NCBI GenBank assembly: GCA_005776885.1
Contig: SXOD01000020.1
Location: 1-64,000 of the forward strand
DNA: 64,000 nt
Direction of reading: 5' to 3'
Origin: Planctomycetia bacterium
Lineage (GTDB): Bacteria; Planctomycetota; Phycisphaerae; Phycisphaerales; SM1A02
The notes under the pieces are model-generated. The model saw only the letters and a program-made list of their open reading frames with translations. It was not told the origin of the DNA and ran no database searches. Made by a program: the position numbers and the translations under genes. Of this stretch, positions 33,767 through 41,015 are shown in pieces (within the stretch, counting starts at the first letter, position 1; every line of letters begins with the position of its first letter).

Positions 33767-35272
33767 ATGAATCGAATCCCAAGAATGTCATTCTCGAACG
33801 TGCTCGGCACGTTGGCCCTGGCATTGGGCGGACTCCTCATCGCCTCCACGCCCACGCGCGCCGACGAAGCCGTGCAGCCCGCGACGTTGCTGGTGAAGCT
33901 GGCCACCGGCGTGGCGTGGCAGCACGGGCTCGCGCGTGCGGGCGACGCCGGGGACTGGTTCCCTGCCGGTGCCGACGAAGCCACTCGACGTGCCTGCGCC
34001 TGGGCGGAACTGGGCGCCCCCGAACCGCTCTACCGCGCCGGCATCGGGACGGACGCTCCGTCCCTGGCGCTCGCCGCGCAACTTGGCCTGGATCGATGGC
34101 ACCGTGTGGCGTGCGGCCACGGCGAGGATCCGCGCATCATCGCCACGCTGCTGCAGTCAATGGCTGGGCCATTCGAAGTCGTCGAAGCAGACCCGATGGG
34201 TGGGCTGGCCACGAATGACCCAATCTGGGACATGCAATGGAACATGGAAAACACGGGAACGAGCGGCGGGACGGCCGGCGCCGACATCAGTGCGCCGGAG
34301 GCGTGGGCGCAGGCACCGCGCGGTGGCGATGGCATCGTGGTCGCCGTGCTTGATGCCGGCGTGGCCGCTCACCTGGACCTGGCCGGCAGGATTCTCCCCG
34401 GGTGGAATGTGCCGTTGCAGAACACGAATACCGGCGACGTCTGCTCGTACCACGGGACGCATGTCTGCGGCACGATTGCCGCCGCGAGCAACAACCAGGT
34501 CGCGATGGCCGGGCTGGCCTCCCAGGCCCTGGTCTTGCCTGTCGTCGTCGTGAATCCATGCTCTGGCTCGGAATCATGGGTGGCGGAAGGGATCGCCTGG
34601 GCCGCCGATCATGGCGCTGACGTGATCAACATGAGTCTCCAGTACGGCGTGGGTTCGCAGGCGCTGCACGACGCGGTCCTGTATGCAGACGGACTGGGCA
34701 TCCCGATGGCGGCGGCCACCGGCAACAGCGCGCTCGCGCAACCAGCGTTTCCGGCCCGCTGGCCGGAGACGATCGCCGTGACCGCGACCGACAAGTGGGA
34801 TGAGGTCTGGTCGCTCTCCAACACGGGGACCGAGGTGGATCTCGCTGCGCCAGGCGTCACGGTGGACTCGCTCTACGGCACGTCCGGCACGTCGAGCCGA
34901 TCGGGGACCAGCATGGCCGCACCGCATGTGTCGGGCACGATCGCCCTCATGCTCGGTGAAGTGCCGACGCTGTCGACGCCGCTCCTCCGCGCCGCGCTGG
35001 AAGGCACCGCATCCGACATCGAGACGCCCGGCTTTGACACGCTCTCCGGGTCGGGTCGATTGAATGCCGGGGCCGCCGTGGCCGCTGCGATTGCCTTGGG
35101 GCCGGGGCCCGGCGACGTCAATCGCGACGGGGTGGTCAACGGGGCCGATCTCGCGCTCGTGCTGGGCGCGTGGGGCGTGTGCGGTTGCCCCTGCCCGGTG
35201 GACACGAATGCCGATTGCGCCATCGACGGCATGGACCTTGCCGCCGTCCTGGGAGGCTGGAGCAGCGACTGA
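33767..35272 (+). CDS. Secreted subtilisin-like serine protease with dockerin-like tail
   Basis: 501 residues from ATG 33767, with a purine-rich AGGCAG upstream. Signal peptide SFSNVLGTLALALGGLLIASTPTRADE, then an N-terminal pro-region to about residue 140. The peptidase S8 triad is Asp in IVVAVLDAGVAAHLDL, His in YHGTHVCGTIAAA and Ser in GTSMAAPHVSGTIALM. The oxyanion Asn is in MAAATGNSA. The C-terminus has dockerin-like repeats (GDVNRDGVVNGADLALVLGAWG and DTNADCAIDGMDLAAVLGGWSSD) around a GVCGCPCPV linker. It is probably exported and matured by loss of the pro-region. It is the third dockerin-tailed secreted enzyme in the window. Confidence 0.94.
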   Translation: MNRIPRMSFSNVLGTLALALGGLLIASTPTRADEAVQPATLLVKLATGVAWQHGLARAGDAGDWFPAGADEATRRACAWAELGAPEPLYRAGIGTDAPSLALAAQLGLDRWHRVACGHGEDPRIIATLLQSMAGPFEVVEADPMGGLATNDPIWDMQWNMENTGTSGGTAGADISAPEAWAQAPRGGDGIVVAVLDAGVAAHLDLAGRILPGWNVPLQNTNTGDVCSYHGTHVCGTIAAASNNQVAMAGLASQALVLPVVVVNPCSGSESWVAEGIAWAADHGADVINMSLQYGVGSQALHDAVLYADGLGIPMAAATGNSALAQPAFPARWPETIAVTATDKWDEVWSLSNTGTEVDLAAPGVTVDSLYGTSGTSSRSGTSMAAPHVSGTIALMLGEVPTLSTPLLRAALEGTASDIETPGFDTLSGSGRLNAGAAVAAAIALGPGPGDVNRDGVVNGADLALVLGAWGVCGCPCPVDTNADCAIDGMDLAAVLGGWSSD

Positions 35273-35303
35273 TTCCGGCCCGGGCGTGACCAGCCCTGCG
35301 ACC

Positions 35304-35309
35304 TAGACT
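35304..35309 (+). promoter_or_regulatory. Candidate -10 element (TAGACT) of the DUF151 gene
   Basis: TAGACT lies 9 bases before ATG 35319 within the 46-base gap after the subtilase gene, consistent with a leaderless transcript. Confidence 0.5.
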
Positions 35310-35318
35310 CCATTCACG

Positions 35319-35864
35319 ATGGCCGATCTGGTCCCGGTGACTCTGGCGCGACTGCTCATCCGCGAGATGGCCGACATGCAGTTGGTGGAGCTCCGGGAGA
35401 AGGACGGGGATCGACGATTCCCGATTGCGATCGGCCTGCCCGAGGCGTTCGCCATCGAGCGTCGCTGCAAGGGCCAGGCCGTCGAACGTCCCCAGACGCA
35501 CGACCTCCTGGCGAGCACGATCCAGGCCCTTGGCGGCACACTGGCCCGCGTGGAGATCAACGACCTGCGCGATGGCACGTTCTTCGCGCGGCTCGTCGTC
35601 GTGCACGATGGGACCGAAGTCATGATCGACAGCCGCCCCAGCGACGCGATCGCCCTTGCCGTTGCGGAAGACACGCCGCTCTTCGTCGCCGAACACGTGC
35701 TGGGCGAAGCATCGATCGATGCCTCGTGCCCAGACCTGGCCGCTCAATCGTCGGACGAGGACGAGGGTGACGACGGCCCGGAATCGACTTCATCCGGGTC
35801 CGACGACGACTCAGACGACGACTCAGACGACGACGCAGACGACGACTCAGACGACGACGACTGA
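35319..35864 (+). CDS. Bifunctional nuclease family protein (DUF151) with acidic repeat tail
   Basis: 181 residues. Residues 1-130 are the DUF151/BFN domain: VPVTLARLLIREMADMQLVELREKDGDRRFPIAIGLPEAFAIER, RPQTHDLLASTIQALGGTLARVEINDLRDGTFFARLVV, DSRPSDAIALAVAEDTPLFVAEHVL. Some members were reported as nucleases; the biological role is unclear. The last 45 residues are a disordered acidic tail (DDDSDDDSDDDADDDSDDDD) encoded by a 12-bp tandem repeat. The final 121 bases overlap the convergent truD gene, which reads the same repeat as a Ser/Glu tail. Confidence 0.9.
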   Translation: MADLVPVTLARLLIREMADMQLVELREKDGDRRFPIAIGLPEAFAIERRCKGQAVERPQTHDLLASTIQALGGTLARVEINDLRDGTFFARLVVVHDGTEVMIDSRPSDAIALAVAEDTPLFVAEHVLGEASIDASCPDLAAQSSDEDEGDDGPESTSSGSDDDSDDDSDDDADDDSDDDD

Positions 35865-37153
35865 TCGCGATGGCGGCGACGGCTGGCATCCTCAGGCGCG
35901 GCGCCGAGGAGTTCGTGGAGGAGGCTGGTCGCGAAGGCGCCGGCGGGAAGGTCAAACGCCAGGCGAATCGAGCCGCCGTGCTCGTCCATGCTGGCTTCCA
36001 CGTGAGGGTTCCTGATCGGGACGCGCAGCGGCCGCCTCGCACCCAGCGCGGCGTACTGGCTGGATCGCCATTCGCCTCCGTCCAGACGGAAGGCGGCCAT
36101 GGCCTCTCGTTCCATGGCGAGCACCTCGCCTGCCGGCTCGTCCATCTCGGTCCCGAAGAGCGGGCCGCTGGGCGAGAGTTCGCCGGCGGCAATCCGAGCC
36201 TCGATGTCCAGCCGCTGGGGCGAATCGGACGCCCGCGCCTCGTCAAAATGAAAGCGGCCATGCGCACCCGGCCGCCAGAGAATGTCGCCCAGCAACGGCC
36301 GGTGGATCGTCCCCGCCCCAAGTCGCAGGTCGACGACCCGGTTGAAGACCGCGCTCTGGATGCCGCTGACGAAGAACTCCAGGGCCTGCGCGCCCGCCGC
36401 GTGGATCGCCATGGGAAGGGGCCGTCCCTTCGCGCACGCCAGGAGGACGCGCCGTTCGTTCCGCTGTCCTCCACCGAGGAGCGCTGCGGCATCTTGAAAC
36501 TGCCCGGCGGCAGCCAAGGCCCGAGCCCGTTTCAATCGATCCGAATCGAGCGCCGAGCCCTCGCCGAGCATCACTGCGAGGAATCGATCCCACTGCCCGT
36601 GGAGGAGGCACCAGCCCAGCACGTGGTTGGTCTGGAAGAGGCCGAATCGCTGCGGACCGTAGGCGTCCGGCAAGCCAGTCTCCACCAGCGACTGCATGCG
36701 CCGCCAGATGGTGGGAACGAGCAGGGGATCGATCGAGCGAAGCCGGATGCTGAATCGATTGCCGCGCAGCTGCCCTCGCCGAAGCCGGTGCCGGTGCCGC
36801 ATCGACCAGAGGATTCCCATGTCGTCCCACTGCGGATCCACCGCGGGCGCGTTCCGTTGGCACAGGTGAATTGAAGCGGTCTGAAGCGTGATCGCGTGGC
36901 GATCCTTCATTCCCGCAGTGCCGATCGACGACGACGGCACGCCGAAGTGGCGAGCCAGGCGTGCCACCATCTCCTGATGATCCACACCGCGCTTCTGGAC
37001 GCCGACGTAGAGGTGTTCTCCCTCTCCGGTGGGATCGAACAATGGAAGTTCATCCACGAGGAAGTCCTCGGGTCGCTCCTTGATCGATGCATGGATGGGC
37101 GCAACGTCCAGCAGCGTGCGTCGCGCCAGCGGCGGTGGCAGGTCGGGACTCAT
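35744..37153 (-). CDS. truD: tRNA pseudouridine synthase D with long Ser/Glu tail
   Basis: 469 residues from ATG 37153. TruD makes pseudouridine 13 in tRNA(Glu). The catalytic aspartate motif is GTAGMKDRHAITLQ. Other blocks are IKERPEDFLVDELPLF, NRFSIRLR, GLPDAYGPQRFG and FFVSGIQSAVFNRVVDLR, including an insertion (TRUD) domain. E. coli TruD has about 350 residues. The extra length is partly in the middle and partly in a C-terminal tail of about 45 residues (SSSSESSSASSSESSS...SSPSSSSDD) beyond the last conserved LLHELLG block. That tail lies antisense to the acidic tail of the DUF151 gene. A TAACGT hexamer 7 bases before the start supports it. Confidence 0.93.
   Translation of the reverse strand: MSPDLPPPLARRTLLDVAPIHASIKERPEDFLVDELPLFDPTGEGEHLYVGVQKRGVDHQEMVARLARHFGVPSSSIGTAGMKDRHAITLQTASIHLCQRNAPAVDPQWDDMGILWSMRHRHRLRRGQLRGNRFSIRLRSIDPLLVPTIWRRMQSLVETGLPDAYGPQRFGLFQTNHVLGWCLLHGQWDRFLAVMLGEGSALDSDRLKRARALAAAGQFQDAAALLGGGQRNERRVLLACAKGRPLPMAIHAAGAQALEFFVSGIQSAVFNRVVDLRLGAGTIHRPLLGDILWRPGAHGRFHFDEARASDSPQRLDIEARIAAGELSPSGPLFGTEMDEPAGEVLAMEREAMAAFRLDGGEWRSSQYAALGARRPLRVPIRNPHVEASMDEHGGSIRLAFDLPAGAFATSLLHELLGAAPEDASRRRHRDQSSSSESSSASSSESSSESSSDPDEVDSGPSSPSSSSDD
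35802..35861. repeat. 12-bp tandem repeat coding on both strands
   Basis: Five copies of GACGACGAC(T/G)(C/A)(A/C), with units beginning at 35802, 35814, 35826, 35838 and 35850. The plus strand gives DDDS units in the DUF151 protein. The minus strand gives SSSE-type units in TruD. Confidence 0.95.
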
Positions 37154-37160
37154 TGGGCCG

Positions 37161-37166
37161 ACGTTA
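37161..37166 (-). promoter_or_regulatory. Candidate -10 element (TAACGT) of truD
   Basis: On the minus strand TAACGT lies 7 bases before ATG 37153. Its first three bases are the TAA stop of the upstream PEP-CTERM-like gene. Confidence 0.45.
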
Positions 37167-38486
37167 GCGTCGGCGGCGCCCGCGGGCCATCATCGAACCG
37201 CCAAGTCCCAGGAGCACCAAGGCGCCGGGGGCGGGGACGCTCGGCGCAGCGTCCCCGTCGGTGCTGTTTGGCACGACGGAGTCGTCCAGCGGATCGGTCG
37301 GCACCTGTGGGCGGACGACGATCACGCCATTGTCAGGCGGATTGCGATGGCCGGGGTCCTTCCCGTCGGGGTCATCAGGGTCGTTGGGGTCACCGGGACC
37401 ATCTGGGTCATCAGGATCGCCAGGATCATTCGGGTCGGTCGGGTCAGACGGGTCACCCCCGGTCGGGTCGTCCCCATCTGGCTCAAAATCCTCGCCATCG
37501 ATTGGCAGGTCCGGATTGGTCACGATCGTGTACTCATTGCCCGCCTGGCCACCGTCGGGGTTGATGGCGGGAGCGTTTCCGTACGTCATGGAGATGGCGG
37601 AAGGGATCGGGAGGGTTCCTTCCATCTCGCCGTCGTCGTATTGGTCCGGGAACAACACCTTCAGGCGCGAGACACTTGCCTTGTCGATGCCAAGCTGCCC
37701 GCCAAGCGCGGCATCGGGATCGCCGGAGGCGCAGACAGGAATCAGCTGGATGCGCGTGCTGGAGCCCGGCGGAAGCGTGATTTCATAGCCCGTGATGAAC
37801 GCGCCAGTCGGGATGCCCAAGTCGCGCGAACCATCCAGCCCGAGTGCGACAAAGTCCGTGGCGGGCGAGACGCTCAGCGGATCCTCCACGCTGCCCCGTC
37901 CTTGCGCGAGCATGTCAGCCGTGATCGTGAAGGAGTTCTTGCACTGGATCGGGGATTGGTCAGCGCCGCCACACATCGCGCGGAAGTTGGTGCCCACCGG
38001 GAACTCGCCCATCACGATGAGCTCCGGGTCTCGATCCTCTTCCTCCGCCAGGTCAGGCTGTGACGAGCCAAGAAAGAGCTGGATCTTCGTAGGCGCCGCA
38101 CCAGAAAGGTGGACCCACTTGTCGATGGCCGGCCATGCCTGACTGCCGCCCTTGAGGGCGTCGTGGAGTGCTGGGTCGCTGTTGGGGACGAACGAGCCGT
38201 CCACGCTGCCCTCAAGCACCTCGGTCTTGCCGACAGGGAAAACATACGACGAACTGGTGATTGGGTTCTTCCCGCCGAAGTCAAGCGTGTTCAGCGTCAG
38301 GCGTTGCGTCGCGGCGTTCACCTCGAGCCCGCTGCGGCTGCCGGCGAAAGATTGCGCCATCGCCGTGCCGCTCACGAGGAGACTGAAGGCCCCAACGGCT
38401 GCCACGGGCAACGAGAACGGCGGTGCCGATCGCACGGTTGCGCCGAAGCGACTCAAGCCTCCGCAAGGTCCAAGCTCTCGAAGCAT
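37164..38486 (-). CDS. Secreted protein with PEP-CTERM-like C-terminal sorting signal
   Basis: 440 residues from ATG 38486, preceded by a good Shine-Dalgarno (GAGAGGGAAAGTG), unlike most neighbours. The signal peptide includes PFSLPVAAVGAFSLLVSGTAMAQ. The mature part is beta-rich (LTLNTLDFGGKNPITSSSYVFPVG, IPTGAFITGYEITLPPGSSTRIQLIPV) and unrecognised. A linker of Asp/Pro/Asn/Gly units (DPNDPGDPDDPDGPGDPNDPDD) precedes the end VPAPGALVLLGLGGSMMARGRRRR. This has the PEP-CTERM layout (short Pro motif, hydrophobic helix, basic end) but with PAPGA in place of PEP. Such proteins are thought to be cleaved and anchored by exosortase, which is not in the window. The 161 bases upstream hold no gene. 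Confidence 0.8.
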   Translation of the reverse strand: MLRELGPCGGLSRFGATVRSAPPFSLPVAAVGAFSLLVSGTAMAQSFAGSRSGLEVNAATQRLTLNTLDFGGKNPITSSSYVFPVGKTEVLEGSVDGSFVPNSDPALHDALKGGSQAWPAIDKWVHLSGAAPTKIQLFLGSSQPDLAEEEDRDPELIVMGEFPVGTNFRAMCGGADQSPIQCKNSFTITADMLAQGRGSVEDPLSVSPATDFVALGLDGSRDLGIPTGAFITGYEITLPPGSSTRIQLIPVCASGDPDAALGGQLGIDKASVSRLKVLFPDQYDDGEMEGTLPIPSAISMTYGNAPAINPDGGQAGNEYTIVTNPDLPIDGEDFEPDGDDPTGGDPSDPTDPNDPGDPDDPDGPGDPNDPDDPDGKDPGHRNPPDNGVIVVRPQVPTDPLDDSVVPNSTDGDAAPSVPAPGALVLLGLGGSMMARGRRRR

Positions 38487-38647
38487 CACTTTCCCTCTCT
38501 GACGTGCACAAACGGTGCCAGACGCGCCATCCGACGCCCAACGGGCGATCGGGGCACGGCTTCCGAAGGGAAGTATGGCGTTCGCACGGCAGAAGTCAAG
38601 ACGAATCCGGAAGTGTTCCGGCTCAGGCCCGGAACGGTCCTGCGTGG

Positions 38648-39160
38648 TTATCGGATTGCGGCGGCCCGGCGGGCCCGAAAAAACGTCCGGAGCAATCCGG
38701 CCGAGGCGGCGGCAAGCACCCCGCCGACGACCGCTGGGCGGTGATTGAGGCGGGCGTCCTGCGGGATTCGGTAGAGGGATCGGCACGCACCGGCCTTGGG
38801 GTCATCCGCGCCGTACACGATCCTGGCGAGTCGGCCGTTCACGGTGGCCCCGGCACACATGGTGCAGGGTTCCAGCGTGACGGCCATCGAACACCCCTCC
38901 AGCCGCCATCCGCCCAACCGCTGCGCGGCCAACCGCATGGCGACGATTTCGGCATGGTCCGATGGATCCGTGGATGCCTCCCGTCGATTCCCGGCCTCAC
39001 CCAGCACGTCGTCGCCCCGGTAGACGACGGCACCCACGGGCACCTCCCCCTCACCCGCCGCCCGTGCCGCCAGCGCGAGCGCTCGCTGCATCATCCTGAC
39101 GTCAAGGGCCGAGCACCCGGCGGGCAGCCGGCGGCGGCGCCTGGCCAGCGACGAACTCAT
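38648..39160 (-). CDS. tadA: tRNA-specific adenosine deaminase
   Basis: 170 residues; ATG 39160 overlaps the tatC stop (ATGA). TadA converts A34 to inosine in tRNA(Arg). The zinc-deaminase motifs are SDHAEIVAMR (His ligand, catalytic Glu) and EPCTMCAGATVNGRLARIVYGADDPKAGA (two Cys ligands). EGEVPVGAVVYRGDDVLGEAGNRRE precedes them as in the family. The N-terminus has an Arg-rich stretch (ARRRRRLPAG). It is the last gene of the seven-gene leftward operon that begins at 44426. Confidence 0.95.
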   Translation of the reverse strand: MSSSLARRRRRLPAGCSALDVRMMQRALALAARAAGEGEVPVGAVVYRGDDVLGEAGNRREASTDPSDHAEIVAMRLAAQRLGGWRLEGCSMAVTLEPCTMCAGATVNGRLARIVYGADDPKAGACRSLYRIPQDARLNHRPAVVGGVLAAASAGLLRTFFRARRAAAIR

Positions 39161-40200
39161 TCACCCCCCGATGCGTCGCCATCCGGCTCACGCATTCGGC
39201 GTCCCACGCTTCCGGCGGCCACGCGATGGGCGGGGGCGATCACGAGCAGCACGATGCTTCCCTCGTAGAGTGCGTAGAGCGGGACGATCAGGAGCACCAT
39301 CGTCAGGATGTCGCCGGGCCCGGCGATGGCGGCAACCACCGTGATGGCCATGAGCGCGATCCGCCGCTTGGATCGAAGCATCGGGGGATCGACCACGCCA
39401 AGCCAGCCGAGGAGGAGCACGGCGACCGGCAGCTGGAACGTGATGGCCACCGCGGCGGCGACCAGCAAGACGAAGTCGATGTAGTCCTTGAGCCGGAAGA
39501 CTTGGTGCAGCGCGTTGGGCCGGTTCATCCCGATCGTCACGATTTCCAGCCCAGCGGAGGCCATCCCCTCCGCCGTCGGCGACGAGGCCTCGGATTGTTC
39601 GGTGGTCGCTGGAATCGCCAGGCGCAGTTCGTGTGCCGTCGAGTTGAACCACATCTCGCCCGGTGCGGCGACCGTGGGATCGGCGGTGACCACGGGCAGC
39701 GACGGTGACCCATCATGCGCCCGGGCGCCAGCGGTGATGACGGTCGGAGCCGACTCGCCGAAGCCGATGAGCCCCGCCATCATCAGGGGCAACATCACCC
39801 AGTAGAGGAGCGACATGCCTCCCACGACGAGGAGGGACGAGAGCGGCACCAGGAACCGCGCAAAGCGCCGTTCGTGGATGTAGAGGCCGGGGGAGACGAA
39901 GAGCCAGAACTGCCAGAGCACCCACGGTGCGCTCACGACCAACGCCGCGATGAGGGAGAGCTTGAAGTCGGTGGTGAGTGCCTCGACCGGCGACATCACC
40001 TGCATCGACGTCGGGAGGCCGCGCGCTTGCTGCGCCGCAAAGACGGGCGCGCACAGGAACTGGCGCATGTGCGGCGCAACGAAGAACAGGGCGATCGAGG
40101 CGGGGAGCGGGATGGCCAGCGCCCAGAAGATCCTGCGACGGAGCTCCTCCAGGTGCCCACCGAAGGGCATCGACCCACTCTCCTGTGACGAATCGATCAT
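39157..40200 (-). CDS. tatC: Twin-arginine translocase subunit TatC with large periplasmic insertion
   Basis: 347 residues from ATG 40200, which overlaps the tatD stop; the ORF-track start 10 codons upstream is less likely. TatC recognises twin-arginine signal peptides and with TatA exports folded proteins. Conserved features are MPFGGHLEELRRRIFWAL, the helix pair before FVSPGLYIHERRFA, and LKDYIDFVLLVAAAVAITFQLPVAVLLLGWLGVV. E. coli TatC has about 258 residues. The excess here is a polar block at about residues 148-232 (GESAPTVITAGARAHDGSPS...MNRPNALHQVF) in the second periplasmic loop. tatA and tatB are not in the window. ActB of the neighbouring operon has a Tat-like signal. Confidence 0.95.
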   Translation of the reverse strand: MIDSSQESGSMPFGGHLEELRRRIFWALAIPLPASIALFFVAPHMRQFLCAPVFAAQQARGLPTSMQVMSPVEALTTDFKLSLIAALVVSAPWVLWQFWLFVSPGLYIHERRFARFLVPLSSLLVVGGMSLLYWVMLPLMMAGLIGFGESAPTVITAGARAHDGSPSLPVVTADPTVAAPGEMWFNSTAHELRLAIPATTEQSEASSPTAEGMASAGLEIVTIGMNRPNALHQVFRLKDYIDFVLLVAAAVAITFQLPVAVLLLGWLGVVDPPMLRSKRRIALMAITVVAAIAGPGDILTMVLLIVPLYALYEGSIVLLVIAPAHRVAAGSVGRRMREPDGDASGGE

Positions 40201-41015
40201 GGGGCTGGTGGTGGTGACGGGGCGGCGCACGCCGCCGCCAGTGCGGGGCCGAAGAAGGTTACCGCGTTGGCGTCCAGCTGACGCTCGAACGCTTCAGGGT
40301 CGATGCCCCGCACGCGCGCCAGACACTCGGCGACGTGCCCGACGAATCTCGGGGCATTTGGACGCACGGACCGGTGGGGCTCGGGCGTGAGGAACGGGGC
40401 ATCGGTCTCCACCATCACGCGGTCCGCGGGAACAAGCGCAGCGGCTTCGCGGATGGCGGCGGCATTCTTGAAGGTCGCCGCGCCGGTGAAGGAGATCCAC
40501 GCTCCCGCGTCCAGAATCTGGCGTGCCTCGTCCGCCGTCTCGGTGAAGCAGTGAAAGACCATCTCGTCCATCGGGATGCCCGAGGCACGCAACACGGGAA
40601 GGAGCCTGGGGACGGCCTTGCGGCAATGGACGACCAGCGGCTTCCCCACGCCTTCCGCGCGCAGGCATCCGATCCGAGCGAGTTGCTCGGTCAACACGCG
40701 CTCCTGCACGGCGGGCAGGGGGCGCTCGTGGTGTTCGTCAAGCCCGAGCTCGCCGAAGGCCACGCACCGCTCGTCACGGGACAGTTCCGCGTGCCGGGCC
40801 CAGTCGATGGGCTGGTCGGCGTAGCTCGGATGGATGCCGACGCTGAACACCACCCGAGGATCGGCATGCGCGATGTCCCGGGCCTCCCCGGCATCGGTCG
40901 TTGTCGTGGAGATCGTGATCGCGGCCCGCACCCCCGCGGCGCGCGCGTCATCCATCACTCGACGGACATCGTGCCTGAACTCTGGGAAGGTGAGATGGCA
41001 GTGGGTGTCGATCAC
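40197..41015 (-). CDS. tatD: TatD-family metal-dependent hydrolase (DNase-like)
   Basis: 272 residues from GTG 41015, which overlaps the antiporter stop (GTGA). The amidohydrolase barrel is clear: VIDTHCHLTFPEF (two metal histidines), SVGIHPSYAD, AFGELGLDEH, PLVVHCRKA, FHCFTETADEA and MVETDAPFLTPEPHR (metal Asp). TatD enzymes are 3'-5' exonucleases or tRNA-quality nucleases and, despite the name, are not needed for Tat export. Its position next to tatC mirrors the tatABCD order of proteobacteria. The ORF-track extension upstream of 41015 lies inside the antiporter gene. Confidence 0.93.
   Translation of the reverse strand: MIDTHCHLTFPEFRHDVRRVMDDARAAGVRAAITISTTTTDAGEARDIAHADPRVVFSVGIHPSYADQPIDWARHAELSRDERCVAFGELGLDEHHERPLPAVQERVLTEQLARIGCLRAEGVGKPLVVHCRKAVPRLLPVLRASGIPMDEMVFHCFTETADEARQILDAGAWISFTGAATFKNAAAIREAAALVPADRVMVETDAPFLTPEPHRSVRPNAPRFVGHVAECLARVRGIDPEAFERQLDANAVTFFGPALAAACAAPSPPPAP

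Noticed and set aside
37370-37470. CRISPR-like short repeats (GGATCATCAGG...)
   Set aside because: These are 9-bp periodic codons for the Asp-Pro-rich linker of the PEP-CTERM-like protein, without unique spacers.
39157-41015. Treating tatD as a Tat export component because of its position beside tatC
   Set aside because: TatD proteins are metal-dependent nucleases and are not required for Tat export.
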